Assembly (NCBI RefSeq): GCF_003935375.1
Contig: NZ_RHQM01000008.1
Coordinates: forward strand, 1 to 64,000
Direction of reading: 5' to 3'
Length of the DNA: 64,000 nucleotides
Source of the DNA: Stutzerimonas xanthomarina
GTDB taxonomy: Bacteria; Pseudomonadota; Gammaproteobacteria; Pseudomonadales; Pseudomonadaceae
The position numbers and the translations under genes were made by a program. Every line of letters starts with the position of its first letter. The first letter of the stretch is position 1. Below, piece after piece: positions 30,312 to 39,166 of this stretch. The notes beneath the pieces are model-generated. The model was not told where the DNA came from and searched no databases. It saw nothing but the letters and a program-made list of their open reading frames with translations.

Positions 30312-31250
30312 ATGCCGGATTCGGTTGTCGCAGCACCGCGCATGCCGCCGCTCTATGCCTTGCGCGCCTTCGAGGTGGCGGCGCGTTTCGGCTCGTTCAC
30401 CCAGGCCGCGCAGAGCCTGTTCATCACCCAGAGTGCGGTCAGCCGGCACGTGAAGACGCTGGAAGAGCATCTCTGCTGCCAGCTGTTCGAGCGGCACGGC
30501 TCGCGTCTGACGCTGACCGATGCCGGGCGACTGCTGGCGCAGGAGTTGAAGATCGGTTTTCGCACCATCGAAAACGCCTGCGTTGCGGTGACCCGCCAGC
30601 GTGGTGCGTTGCGCCTGAAGGCGCCGTCGACCCTGACCATGCGCTGGTTGCTGGGCACGCTGGAGGGCTTTCATATGGCCAATCCGCAGAACCGCGTGCA
30701 GTTGACCAGTGCCTGGATGGATCTGGACGCAGTGGATTTCAGTAGCGAGCCGTTCGACTGTGCAATTCTGCTTGGCAACGGCGGTTTCCCCGCTGATTGG
30801 CGACGGGTGAAGCTGTTCGATGAGTGGCTGGTGCCGGTCTGTGCCCCCGAACTGCTTGGCAACACGGCCTGGACCACGCAGCGGCTGGGCGAGGCGGAGC
30901 TGATCCATCCCTCGCGGGATTGCCGTGACTGGCGGCGCTGGCTGCAGCGTACCGGGCGCGCGGATCAGATCGCCTGGCAGCAGGGCAAGCTGTTCGACAC
31001 CCTCGAGCTGGGCATCTCCGCCGCGGCGCAGGGGCATGGTGTCTCGATCGGCGACCTGGCGCTGGTCGGCGCCGAGCTGCAGCGCGGCAGCCTGGTGCTG
31101 CCGTTCCATCAGGCAGTGAAGTCCGGTGACAGCTATTACCTGGTCTGGCCTGGCGGCGGCGATGAGTCGGCGACCCTGATGCGCATGCGCGATTACCTGC
31201 TCGAACACCTGCCGGACGTGACCAGTCAGGGCGTCGAGCTGTTGGATTGA
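30312..31250 (+). CDS. LysR-family transcriptional regulator (GcvA-like)
   Basis: 312 residues. N-terminal winged helix: MPPLYALRAFEVAARFGSFTQAAQSLFITQSAVSRHVKTLEEHL, the pattern of the GcvA/AmpR branch. The effector-binding domain follows (about residues 95-300). AAGGATGAG precedes the ATG. The gene is divergent from the oxygenase-LysE pair, with 144 bases between them, the usual arrangement for a LysR protein controlling its neighbours. The inducer would plausibly be the amino acid handled by that pair. Confidence 0.9.
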   Translation: MPDSVVAAPRMPPLYALRAFEVAARFGSFTQAAQSLFITQSAVSRHVKTLEEHLCCQLFERHGSRLTLTDAGRLLAQELKIGFRTIENACVAVTRQRGALRLKAPSTLTMRWLLGTLEGFHMANPQNRVQLTSAWMDLDAVDFSSEPFDCAILLGNGGFPADWRRVKLFDEWLVPVCAPELLGNTAWTTQRLGEAELIHPSRDCRDWRRWLQRTGRADQIAWQQGKLFDTLELGISAAAQGHGVSIGDLALVGAELQRGSLVLPFHQAVKSGDSYYLVWPGGGDESATLMRMRDYLLEHLPDVTSQGVELLD

Positions 31251-31344
31251 CGGCGCGGGCCGGCCATTCAGTCATTGCCCCACCTACCCTCGGTAGGGGA
31301 AAATGGCCGCCTTTTTCTACGTACACCCCGCAGGAGATTCAGCG

Positions 31345-33342
31345 ATGCCCAGCCGTCGTGAGCGAGCCAATGCCATCCGCGCCCTCAGCATGGATGCTGT
31401 GCAGAAAGCCAACAGCGGCCACCCGGGTGCCCCAATGGGCATGGCGGACATCGCCGAAGTGCTCTGGCGTGATCATCTGAAGCACAGCCCGACCAACCCG
31501 CAGTGGGCCGACCGCGACCGCTTCGTGCTGTCCAACGGCCACGGCTCGATGCTGATCTACTCGCTGCTGCACCTTACCGGTTACGACCTGACCATCGATG
31601 ACCTGAAGAACTTCCGCCAGCTGCACAGCAAGACCCCGGGCCACCCGGAGTTCGGCTACACCGCCGGCGTCGAGACCACCACCGGTCCGCTCGGTCAGGG
31701 CCTTGCCAACGCTGTCGGTTTCGCCGTGGCGGAGAAGGTCATGGCGGGGCAGTTCAACCGTCCCGGCCACAACATCGTCGACCACAACACCTACGTGTTC
31801 CTCGGTGACGGCTGCATGATGGAAGGCATCAGCCACGAAGTCTGCTCGCTGGCCGGGACCCTTGGCCTGAACAAGCTGATCGCCTTCTACGACGACAACG
31901 GCATCTCCATCGACGGCGAAGTGCACGGCTGGTTCACCGATGACACCCCGCGTCGCTTCGAAGCCTATGGCTGGCAGGTGATCCGCAATGTCGACGGCCA
32001 TGACGCCGACGAGATCCAGATGGCCATCGAGACCGCGCGCAAGAGCGACCGTCCGACGCTGATCTGCTGCAAGACCATCATCGGCTTCGGCTCGCCGAAC
32101 AAGCAGGGCAAGGAAGAATCCCACGGCGCTGCGCTGGGTGATGCCGAAATCGCGCTGACCCGCGAGGCGCTGGGCTGGAAACACGGCCCGTTCGAAATCC
32201 CGGCCGAGATCTACGCCGAGTGGGACGCCAAGCAGAAGGGCGCCGACGCGGAAAACGAGTGGAACAAGCGCTTCGCCGCCTATGAAACCGAATTCCCGGC
32301 GCTGGCGTCCGAGTTCAAGCGGCGCATGGCTGGTGAACTGCCGGCTGACTTCGCCGAAAAGGCCAGCGAGTTCATCCGTGAAGTCGCCACCAAGGGCGAA
32401 ACCATCGCCAGCCGCAAGGCCAGTCAGAACTGTCTGAATGCCTTCGGCCCGCTGCTGCCGGAGCTGCTCGGCGGCTCGGCGGACCTCGCCGGCTCCAACC
32501 TGACCCTGTGGAAGGGCTGCAAGCCGGTAGTCGCTGAGGACGCCTCGGGCAACTACATGTATTACGGCGTGCGCGAGTTCGGCATGGCCGCGATCATGAA
32601 CGGCATCGCCCTGCACGGCGGCCTGATTCCGTACGGCGCAACCTTCCTGATGTTCATGGAATACGCCCGCAATGCCGTGCGCATGTCCGCCCTGATGAAG
32701 CAGCGCGTGCTCTACGTCTTCACCCACGACTCCATCGGTCTTGGCGAAGATGGCCCGACTCACCAGCCGATCGAGCAGCTGACCAGCCTGCGCACCACGC
32801 CGAACCTGGACACCTGGCGCCCGGCCGATACCGTCGAATCCGCGGTGGCCTGGAAGCATGCGGTCGAACGCAAGGACGGCCCGAGCGCGCTGATCTTCTC
32901 GCGTCAGAACCTGCCGTTCCACGTGCGCGACAACGAGACCGAGGCGGCTATCGCCCGCGGCGGGTACATCCTGAAGAACTGCGCCGGCGAGCCGGAGCTG
33001 ATCCTCATCGCCACCGGTTCGGAAGTCAGCCTGGCGGTGCAGGCCGCCGACAAGCTGACCGAGCAGGGCCGCAAGGTGCGTGTCGTCTCGATGCCTTGCA
33101 CCAGCGTGTTCGATGCCCAGGACGCCGCCTACAAGCAGCAGGTGCTGCCGGTGGAAGTCGGTGCACGTATCGCCGTCGAGGCGGCGCACGCGGACTACTG
33201 GTACAAGTACGTCGGCCTTGACGGTCGCATCATCGGCATGACCACCTACGGGGAATCGGCTCCGGCCAACCAGCTGTTCGAGGAATTCGGCTTCACCGTC
33301 GACAACATCCTCGCCGTCGCCGAAGAGCTGCTGGAGGACTGA
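31345..33342 (+). CDS. tktA: Transketolase
   Basis: 665 residues; start at 31345 with GCAGGAG upstream, rather than an in-frame ATG at 31303 that adds a non-homologous 14 residues. Transketolase moves two-carbon units with thiamine diphosphate in the pentose phosphate pathway. Visible: [36 protein letters not shown], ThDP/Mg site [13 protein letters not shown] with the following asparagine-like [11 protein letters not shown], and the pyrimidine-domain [18 protein letters not shown] and [18 protein letters not shown]. First gene of the tktA-epd-pgk-fba block. Confidence 0.97.
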   Translation: MPSRRERANAIRALSMDAVQKANSGHPGAPMGMADIAEVLWRDHLKHSPTNPQWADRDRFVLSNGHGSMLIYSLLHLTGYDLTIDDLKNFRQLHSKTPGHPEFGYTAGVETTTGPLGQGLANAVGFAVAEKVMAGQFNRPGHNIVDHNTYVFLGDGCMMEGISHEVCSLAGTLGLNKLIAFYDDNGISIDGEVHGWFTDDTPRRFEAYGWQVIRNVDGHDADEIQMAIETARKSDRPTLICCKTIIGFGSPNKQGKEESHGAALGDAEIALTREALGWKHGPFEIPAEIYAEWDAKQKGADAENEWNKRFAAYETEFPALASEFKRRMAGELPADFAEKASEFIREVATKGETIASRKASQNCLNAFGPLLPELLGGSADLAGSNLTLWKGCKPVVAEDASGNYMYYGVREFGMAAIMNGIALHGGLIPYGATFLMFMEYARNAVRMSALMKQRVLYVFTHDSIGLGEDGPTHQPIEQLTSLRTTPNLDTWRPADTVESAVAWKHAVERKDGPSALIFSRQNLPFHVRDNETEAAIARGGYILKNCAGEPELILIATGSEVSLAVQAADKLTEQGRKVRVVSMPCTSVFDAQDAAYKQQVLPVEVGARIAVEAAHADYWYKYVGLDGRIIGMTTYGESAPANQLFEEFGFTVDNILAVAEELLED

Positions 33343-33353
33343 CCGCAAAGATG

Positions 33354-33423
33354 GGGTGGATGGCTGCGGCCATCCACCCATCGAGCCCCATCCGCGTAGG
33401 GTGGAGAACATCGGTTTTCCACC
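33354..33423. repeat. Two hairpins between tktA and epd, palindromic-repeat-like
   Basis: First hairpin: GGGTGGATGGC (33354-33364) pairs perfectly with 33369-33379 around TGCG. Second: GGTGGAGAAC (33400-33409) pairs with GTTTTCCACC (33414-33423) with one G-T pair around ATCG. The GTAGGGTGGA start of the second resembles a dispersed intergenic palindrome I know from several proteobacterial genomes. No T-run follows either. Confidence 0.55.
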
Positions 33424-33444
33424 TGCAGGACCGACGAAGAACCC

Positions 33445-34491
33445 ATGGCCAACGCCCGTCCCTATCGCGTCGCCCTCAACGGCTACGGCCGCATCGGCCG
33501 TTGCGTGCTGCGTGCATTCTATGAGCGCGGCGCCGCCTTCGATTTTCAGTTCGTTGCCCTCAACGATCTGGCCGACATGGCCAGCCTGGAATACCTCACT
33601 CGTTTCGACTCCACCCACGGCCGCTTTCCCGGCGAAGTGAGCGTGGACGGCGATTGCCTGCATCTGAATGGACATTGCGTGAAGGTGCTGCGCGAGTCGA
33701 CGCCCGAGGCCATCGACTGGCGGGCGCTGGATGTCGATCTGGTGCTGGAGTGCTCGGGCGCCTACACCAGTCGCACCGATGGCGAGCGCTTTCTTGCCGC
33801 GGGTGTGCCGCGGGTGCTGTTCTCGCAGCCGATGGCCAGCGCGGCGGATGTCGATGCCACGGTGGTCATGGGCATCAACCAGCAGCAGCTGACGGGTTCC
33901 GAGCGGCTGGTGTCCAACGCTTCCTGCACCACCAACTGCGGCGTGCCATTGCTCAAGCTGCTCAACGACGCGGTGGGCATCGAGTACGCCTCGATCACCA
34001 CGATTCACTCGGCGATGAACGATCAGCCGGTGATCGACGCCTACCATCATGAAGACTTGCGCCGCACCCGTTCGGCCTTCCAGTCGGTAATTCCGGTTTC
34101 CACCGGCCTGGCGCGGGGTATCGAACGCCTGCTGCCGGAACTCTCGGGGCGGATTCAGGCCAAAGCGGTGCGGGTGCCCACGGTGAACGTGTCCTGTCTG
34201 GACATCACGCTGCAAACCGCCTGCGACACCGATGCGCGAACGATCAACCGGGTGCTGCGCGAGGCCGCCGAAGGCGGGCCCTTGCAGGGCTTGCTGGCGT
34301 ATACCGAGCTGCCCCACGCCAGCTGCGATTTCAATCACGATCCGCATTCGGCGATCGTCGACGGCAGCCTGACGCGCGCGTCCGGCCCGCGCCTGGTGAA
34401 CCTGCTGGCCTGGTTCGACAACGAATGGGGGTTCGCCAACCGCATGCTCGACGTCACCGACCACTATCTGCGCGTGGCCAATCGTACCTAG
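33445..34491 (+). CDS. epd: Erythrose-4-phosphate dehydrogenase Epd (GapB type)
   Basis: 348 residues. Member of the glyceraldehyde-3-phosphate dehydrogenase family: NAD-binding RVALNGYGRIGRCVLRAF, catalytic cysteine in SNASCTTNCGVPLLKLL, and the C-terminal AWFDNEWGFANRMLD. Position between tktA and pgk, and features such as the long N-terminal ALNDLADMASLEYLTRFDSTHG, favour Epd, which oxidises erythrose-4-phosphate toward pyridoxal phosphate synthesis, over a glycolytic GapA. Substrate preference is inferred from synteny and cannot be proved by sequence reading alone. Confidence 0.88.
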   Translation: MANARPYRVALNGYGRIGRCVLRAFYERGAAFDFQFVALNDLADMASLEYLTRFDSTHGRFPGEVSVDGDCLHLNGHCVKVLRESTPEAIDWRALDVDLVLECSGAYTSRTDGERFLAAGVPRVLFSQPMASAADVDATVVMGINQQQLTGSERLVSNASCTTNCGVPLLKLLNDAVGIEYASITTIHSAMNDQPVIDAYHHEDLRRTRSAFQSVIPVSTGLARGIERLLPELSGRIQAKAVRVPTVNVSCLDITLQTACDTDARTINRVLREAAEGGPLQGLLAYTELPHASCDFNHDPHSAIVDGSLTRASGPRLVNLLAWFDNEWGFANRMLDVTDHYLRVANRT

Positions 34492-34539
34492 CCCCCGCGC
34501 CTGGAACATCGCTGCTTCTCGAACTTAAGGAAGACCAAC

Positions 34540-35700
34540 ATGACCGTTTTGAAGATGACCGATCTCGACCTCCAGGGTAAGCGCGTGCTGATCCGCGAGG
34601 ACCTCAACGTGCCGGTGAAGGATGGCGCGGTGAAGAGCGATGCACGCATCCTGGCCTCGTTGCCGACCATCAAGCTGGCGCTGGAGAAGGGCGCGGCAGT
34701 GCTGGTCTGCTCGCACCTGGGGCGACCGGAAGAGGGCGTCTACAGCGAGGAGGACAGCCTCAAGCCGGTCGCCGACTACCTGACCAAGGCCCTCGGCCGC
34801 GAAGTGCCGCTGATCAAGGACTATCTCGAGGGCGTCGAGGTCCAGCCCGGTCAGCTGGTGCTCCTGGAGAACGTGCGTTTCAACAAGGGCGAGAAGAAGA
34901 ACGCCGACGAGCTGGCGCAGAAGTACGCCGCGCTGTGCGACGTTTTCGTCATGGACGCCTTCGGCACCGCGCACCGCGCTCAGGGCTCGACCCATGGCGT
35001 GGCCAAGTTTGCCAAGGTGGCCTGCGCCGGCCCGCTGCTGGCGGCAGAGCTGGATGCCCTGGGTAAAGCGTTGAAAACCCCGGCCAAGCCAATGGTCGCC
35101 ATCGTCGCCGGTTCCAAGGTGTCGACCAAGCTCGACGTGCTGACCTCGCTGGCCGACATCTGCGACCAGCTGATCGTCGGTGGCGGCATCGCCAACACCT
35201 TCCTCGCCGCGGCGGGTTACAACGTTGGCAAGTCGCTGCATGAAGCGGATCTGCTCGACACCGCCAAGGCCATCGCGGCCAAGGTTGCCGTGCCGCTACC
35301 GGTGGACGTGGTGGTCGCCAAGGAGTTCGCCGAGAGTGCCGAGGCCACGGTCAAGGCTGTCGCCGACGTCGCCGACGACGACATGATCCTGGATATCGGA
35401 CCGAAGACCGCCGCCATGTTTGGCGAAATGCTCAAGGCTTCGCAGACCATCCTCTGGAACGGTCCGGTCGGCGTGTTCGAATTCGACCAGTTCGGCAACG
35501 GCACTAAGGTGCTGGCTCAGGCCATCGCCCAGAGCCCGGCGTTCTCCATCGCCGGAGGCGGCGACACCCTGGCAGCCATCGACAAGTACGGCGTGGCCGA
35601 GCAGATCTCCTACATCTCCACCGGTGGTGGCGCCTTCCTCGAGTTCGTCGAGGGTAAGGTGCTGCCGGCGGTCGAAGTGCTGGAACAGCGCGCCGACTGA
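34540..35700 (+). CDS. pgk: Phosphoglycerate kinase
   Basis: 386 residues, standard for bacteria. Visible: [17 protein letters not shown], the substrate-binding [37 protein letters not shown], and the C-terminal nucleotide site [17 protein letters not shown] plus [16 protein letters not shown]. Transfers phosphate between 1,3-bisphosphoglycerate and ADP. AAGGAAGA precedes the start. Between epd and a small lipoprotein gene. Confidence 0.98.
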   Translation: MTVLKMTDLDLQGKRVLIREDLNVPVKDGAVKSDARILASLPTIKLALEKGAAVLVCSHLGRPEEGVYSEEDSLKPVADYLTKALGREVPLIKDYLEGVEVQPGQLVLLENVRFNKGEKKNADELAQKYAALCDVFVMDAFGTAHRAQGSTHGVAKFAKVACAGPLLAAELDALGKALKTPAKPMVAIVAGSKVSTKLDVLTSLADICDQLIVGGGIANTFLAAAGYNVGKSLHEADLLDTAKAIAAKVAVPLPVDVVVAKEFAESAEATVKAVADVADDDMILDIGPKTAAMFGEMLKASQTILWNGPVGVFEFDQFGNGTKVLAQAIAQSPAFSIAGGGDTLAAIDKYGVAEQISYISTGGGAFLEFVEGKVLPAVEVLEQRAD

Positions 35701-35737
35701 AACTTCGCGCGCGAGGTGAACGCCTTGTGCCGTTCGC

Positions 35738-35767
35738 CTGCCGGCCCAGGAGATGCTGGGCCGGCAG
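35738..35767. other. Perfect 12-bp hairpin after pgk
   Basis: Arms 35738-35749 and 35756-35767 are exact complements around 6 bases, 37 bases after the pgk stop. No T-run follows. It probably marks or protects the 3' end of the upstream mRNA rather than terminating fully. Confidence 0.5.
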
Positions 35768-35835
35768 CGCATGGGGCAACCCCGGCGGCTTGCCGTGGTC
35801 TTTGTTCTATCTGGAACAAGGAAAGGGGATGCACC

Positions 35836-36030
35836 ATGCGATATGCCGTTGTTGCTGTTTGCTGCCTGGGGTTGGCCGGTTGCGCCGGGAATTCACCGGA
35901 TAGCGCTTGCCAGGTACTCGACCCACCGCCTGTCCTCAGCCCGACTGCCGAGCATGACCAGCGCGTCGAAATGCAGGCCACGGGCGACCCGACCATCACC
36001 ACGCAAGACGGCCTGCAGGATTGCCCGTGA
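35836..36030 (+). CDS. Small lipoprotein of unknown function
   Basis: 64 residues from the ATG at 35836, which has GAAAGGGGA upstream. MRYAVVAVCCLGLAGC is a lipoprotein signal with lipobox LAGC. The short mature part is rich in Pro, Asp and Gln with two further cysteines. No family recognised. It lies 23 bases before the MliC homologue and is likely co-transcribed with it. Confidence 0.65.
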   Translation: MRYAVVAVCCLGLAGCAGNSPDSACQVLDPPPVLSPTAEHDQRVEMQATGDPTITTQDGLQDCP

Positions 36031-36053
36031 TCACCGTTTGCCAAGGAGAAGGA

Positions 36054-36389
36054 ATGAACAAAGGCCTGTCCATGCTGATCGCAGCGTTGCTGCTCGGCGG
36101 TTGTGGCCACTGGCAATCCGGCCCGGATGCGCCATTCGTGCGCTGGAAATGCCAGAGTCAACAGAACATCGCCTGGCGATACGCTGACGATCAGCACTCG
36201 GCGATCGACCTGAAACTGGGCAATGACGAACGTATTCATACCCTGCGAAAGGAACCAGCCACCCGCGGCAGTTTCTATAGCGATGGCGTACTCGCTTTCC
36301 ACGACAAGGGTAACGAGGCGCTGGTGTACCGCGTCGCCGATGACAAGGTGCTGGCCCATGGCTGCAGTGCGTCGCTCATCAGCATTTAG
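36054..36389 (+). CDS. mliC: MliC-like membrane-bound lysozyme inhibitor lipoprotein
   Basis: 111 residues; start at 36054 with AAGGAGAAGG just upstream. Lipobox LLGGC at about residue 18. The mature domain follows the MliC/PliC pattern: VRWKCQSQ at the start, YADDQHSAIDL, ATRGSFYSDGVLAFHDKGNEA (the SGxxY-like and xxG inhibitory loops) and a final cysteine in LAHGC that would pair with the first. The family blocks c-type lysozymes at the cell envelope. Its place between glycolytic genes is shared, from memory, with related pseudomonads. Confidence 0.8.
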   Translation: MNKGLSMLIAALLLGGCGHWQSGPDAPFVRWKCQSQQNIAWRYADDQHSAIDLKLGNDERIHTLRKEPATRGSFYSDGVLAFHDKGNEALVYRVADDKVLAHGCSASLISI

Positions 36390-36409
36390 CGGCTAATGAT
36401 TCATACAGG

Positions 36410-36429
36410 CCTCGCCGATGCGGGGTTTT
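36410..36429 (+). terminator. Short intrinsic terminator after mliC
   Basis: CCTCGC (36410-36415) pairs with GCGGGG (36420-36425) with one G-T pair around CGAT, followed by TTTT. Modest stem, placed 20 bases after the mliC stop and before the fba promoter region. Confidence 0.55.
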
Positions 36430-36568
36430 CGACTGAAAGCTGGCGGGACGCTGGCATTTGCCGCCCCCGCCACTACAATGCCGCGCCCAGCGTGCGGCGC
36501 TTGAACAGCGTCGGCCACTGCGGCAGGCTCTACACGATCAAACGACCCAGACCGGGAGAAAGGAAAAC

Positions 36569-37633
36569 ATGGCACTCATCAGCATGCGCCAGATGCTCGA
36601 CCACGCCGCCGAGTTCGGCTACGGCGTGCCGGCCTTCAACGTCAACAACCTCGAGCAGATGCGCGCCATCATGGAAGCGGCTGACAAGACCGACTCCCCG
36701 GTGATCGTCCAGGCTTCCGCCGGTGCCCGCAAATACGCCGGTGCGCCGTTCCTGCGTCATCTGATCCTGGCGGCGATCGAAGAATTCCCGCACATCCCGG
36801 TGTGCATGCACCAGGACCACGGCACCAGCCCGGATGTCTGCCAGCGTTCGATCCAGCTCGGCTTCTCCTCGGTGATGATGGACGGTTCGCTGCAGGCAGA
36901 CGGCAAGACCCCCGCCGACTACGACTACAACGTGCGCGTGACCCAGCAGACCGTGGCCTTCGCTCACGCCTGCGGTGTTTCCGTGGAAGGTGAGCTGGGC
37001 TGCCTGGGCAGCCTGGAAACCGGTATGGCCGGCGAGGAAGACGGCGTCGGTGCCGAGGGCGTACTGGACCACAGCCAGCTGCTGACCGATCCGGAAGAAG
37101 CCGCCGACTTCGTCGCCAAGACCAAGGTCGATGCCCTGGCGATCGCCATAGGCACCAGCCACGGCGCCTACAAGTTCACCAAGCCGCCGACCGGCGACAC
37201 CCTTTCGATCCAGCGCATCAAGGAAATCCATGCGCGCATTCCGGACACTCATCTGGTGATGCATGGCTCCTCGTCGGTGCCGCAGGAGTGGCTGCAGATC
37301 ATCAACCAGTACGGTGGTGAAATCGGCGAAACCTACGGCGTGCCGGTCGAAGAAATCGTCGAGGGCATCAAGTACGGCGTGCGCAAGGTCAACATCGACA
37401 CCGACCTGCGTCTGGCCTCCACCGGCGCGATTCGCGAGTTCATGGCGAAGAACCCCAGCGAGTTCGACCCGCGCAAGTACTTCGCCAAGACCGTCTCGGC
37501 CATGCGCGACATCTGTATCGCCCGCTACGAGGCCTTCGGTACCGCCGGCAACGCCAGCAAGATCAAGCCGATCTCCCTGGAAGGCATGTTCCAGCGCTAC
37601 GCCAGCGGCGAACTGGACCCGAAGATCAACTGA
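36569..37633 (+). CDS. fba: Class II fructose-1,6-bisphosphate aldolase
   Basis: 354 residues. Start at 36569 ([20 protein letters not shown]) with GAGAAAGGAAA upstream; longer readings would enter the upstream leader. Zinc-dependent aldolase: metal ligands in [15 protein letters not shown], later [23 protein letters not shown], and [13 protein letters not shown], plus [19 protein letters not shown] for phosphate binding. The subgroup is the CbbA-like class IIB type usual in pseudomonads, working mainly in the gluconeogenic direction there. Closes the carbon block and is followed by a strong terminator. Confidence 0.97.
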   Translation: MALISMRQMLDHAAEFGYGVPAFNVNNLEQMRAIMEAADKTDSPVIVQASAGARKYAGAPFLRHLILAAIEEFPHIPVCMHQDHGTSPDVCQRSIQLGFSSVMMDGSLQADGKTPADYDYNVRVTQQTVAFAHACGVSVEGELGCLGSLETGMAGEEDGVGAEGVLDHSQLLTDPEEAADFVAKTKVDALAIAIGTSHGAYKFTKPPTGDTLSIQRIKEIHARIPDTHLVMHGSSSVPQEWLQIINQYGGEIGETYGVPVEEIVEGIKYGVRKVNIDTDLRLASTGAIREFMAKNPSEFDPRKYFAKTVSAMRDICIARYEAFGTAGNASKIKPISLEGMFQRYASGELDPKIN

Positions 37634-37646
37634 TCCGTCCAGACGT

Positions 37647-37675
37647 GAAAAAGCCCGCGCTATGCGGGCTTTTTC
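37647..37675. terminator. Bidirectional intrinsic terminator after fba
   Basis: GAAAAAGCCCGC pairs with GCGGGCTTTTTC around a 5-base loop, with A and T runs on both sides. It serves fba and the convergent receiver-protein gene. Confidence 0.92.
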
Positions 37676-37693
37676 GTTTCGGCGCAGTGTCGG

Positions 37694-38074
37694 TCAGCTG
37701 GCGAGCAATGCCTGAATCTGGCTGTGCAGCGTGTCCAGGGCGAAGGGCTTGGCCAGCACCGGCGCCGAGCGCGCAATGGGGCTGCCCGATTCATAGATTT
37801 CAATCGGATAGCCGCTGATGAAGATCACCTTGAGGTCGGGCCGCAGCTTGAGTGCCGGCTCGGCGATCATCACTCCGGATACATTGCCGGGCAGGCGGAA
37901 GTCGGTTACCAACAGATCCAGCTGCGGTTTGGTCGCCAGGATTTCGAATGCCTTGGGCGCGCTGTCCGCTTCCAGTACCTGGTAGCCCTCGCTGGCCAGA
38001 TAGTCCGAGAGCAGGCTGAGGATATGCGGCTCGTCTTCGACGAGCAGAACGATTTTCGGCAGTGCCTGGTTCAT
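37694..38074 (-). CDS. Single-domain response regulator (receiver only)
   Basis: 126 residues from 38074 (MNQALPKIVLLVEDEPHIL); an ATG at 38152 adds a leader without homology. CheY-like receiver: acidic pair in LVEDEPH, phospho-acceptor Asp in LLVTDFRLPGNVSG, conserved serine in VIFISGYP and lysine in VLAKPFALDTL. There is no output domain and no kinase next to it, so it probably works in a phosphorelay with a hybrid kinase encoded elsewhere. Confidence 0.9.
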   Translation of the reverse strand: MNQALPKIVLLVEDEPHILSLLSDYLASEGYQVLEADSAPKAFEILATKPQLDLLVTDFRLPGNVSGVMIAEPALKLRPDLKVIFISGYPIEIYESGSPIARSAPVLAKPFALDTLHSQIQALLAS

Positions 38075-38374
38075 GGTGGTCTCGATGTTGCGTTTCGCTG
38101 CATTCCAGCCGTTGTAGAGCCGGACAGGATTTCGACAGGTTACGCGCTGCAAGTTTCAGTCCTGCAGCCGGACGGTCGTCGCTTTCCGCCGGCTACTGTG
38201 CGCTGGCGCACGTTGTGAGAGGCATCCTCGCCGTTCCAGGCGCAACGCTCAATGCCTACCTTAGCCGGGGGCGCCTAGCCGGGGGCGCCTGACCAGCAGT
38301 ACAGGTCGGTCGCAGCACTGGCCCTAGGCTCGAGGCCGCGCTAGGGTTGCGCCATTCTCTTGCTGGAGTCGCCC
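38075..38374. other. 300-base gap between receiver gene and methyltransferase gene
   Basis: It contains both divergent promoters by position, but I find no convincing -10/-35 pair. A perfect 14-bp tandem duplication lies at 38262-38289. I see no gene here. Confidence 0.4.
38262..38289 (+). repeat. 14-bp perfect tandem duplication
   Basis: TAGCCGGGGGCGCC occurs twice in direct tandem (38262-38275 and 38276-38289) in the gap before the methyltransferase gene. Confidence 0.9.
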
Positions 38375-38989
38375 ATGAACGATACCGAGGCCGCCGCGCA
38401 GCGCACGCTCGATTACTACCGCCTCAATGCAGAGGCTTTCCGCGAGGGTACGCTCGACCACGACGTCAGCCAGAACATCGATGCCCTTCTGCGTCACATT
38501 CAGGCAGAACCGCCGCTGCGCATCCTCGACCTCGGCTGTGGTCCAGGTCGTGATCTGAAGACCCTGAGAACCCGCGGGCATGTGGCGATAGGTCTCGATG
38601 GAACAGAGGCGTTCGTCGAGATGGCTCGCGCCGACAGTGGCTGTGAAGTCTGGCATCAGGATCTGCTGCAACTGGAGCTTCCGGCCCAATCGTTCGATGG
38701 CATCTTCGCCAATGCGGTGCTGTTTCACGTGCCTAGCACCGAGTTGCCCAGGGTTCTTTTGCAGCTGAGCGATAGCTTGAAGCCGGGTGGGGTGTTGTTC
38801 TGCTCCAACCCGCGCGGTCAGGACCAGGAGGGCTGGAGTGGCGATCGCTACGGCGTCTGGTATGCCTGGCCGACCTGGCGCGAACGCGTGCTGGCCGCCG
38901 GTTTCGTCGAACTGGAGCACTACTACCGCCCCGCCGGGCTGCCACGGGAGGAACAACCTTGGCTAGCGAGTGTCTGGCGTAAGGGCTGA
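38375..38989 (+). CDS. Class I SAM-dependent methyltransferase
   Basis: 204 residues; start at 38375 with GGAG upstream. Motif I is ILDLGCGPGRDLKTLRTRG, the acidic residue after strand 2 is in GLDGTEAFVEMA, motif IV is FDGIFANAVLFHVP and motif VI is LKPGGVLFCSNPRG, the layout of a methyltransferase_11/25 small-molecule enzyme. The substrate is unknown. The C-terminal WYAWPTWRERVLAAGF segment is typical of this group of bacterial homologues. It is monocistronic by spacing. Confidence 0.88.
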   Translation: MNDTEAAAQRTLDYYRLNAEAFREGTLDHDVSQNIDALLRHIQAEPPLRILDLGCGPGRDLKTLRTRGHVAIGLDGTEAFVEMARADSGCEVWHQDLLQLELPAQSFDGIFANAVLFHVPSTELPRVLLQLSDSLKPGGVLFCSNPRGQDQEGWSGDRYGVWYAWPTWRERVLAAGFVELEHYYRPAGLPREEQPWLASVWRKG

Positions 38990-39113
38990 ACAGCCAATGC
39001 AGACCGCAGAATGCAACCTGCATCACGCTTCGTATTGCGTTTTGCACGGCTTAATGCCTGGGCATAATTTCATAAGTTATTGTTTTTGTTAGATAAAAAA
39101 TCATTGATCAGAT

Positions 39114-39129
39114 TGGCACGAACGCTGCT
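39114..39129 (+). promoter_or_regulatory. Sigma-54 promoter upstream of the DUF3509 gene
   Basis: TGGCACG (39114-39120), 4 bases, then CTGCT (39125-39129) matches the sigma-54 consensus (TGGCACG-N4-TTGCW) at all but one position, with the invariant GG and GC in the right spacing. It lies 38 bases before the start codon. The 70 bases upstream are strongly AT-rich, suited to IHF bending, but I do not find a full IHF consensus. Confidence 0.72.
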
Positions 39130-39166
39130 CCGTTAGGTTCGCTGGAACTTATTGGAGTACAGAACA

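Noticed and set aside
31339-34509. Minus-strand open frame of 1056 codons opposite tktA and epd
   Set aside because: Antisense shadow of two unmistakable enzymes with no domain of its own.
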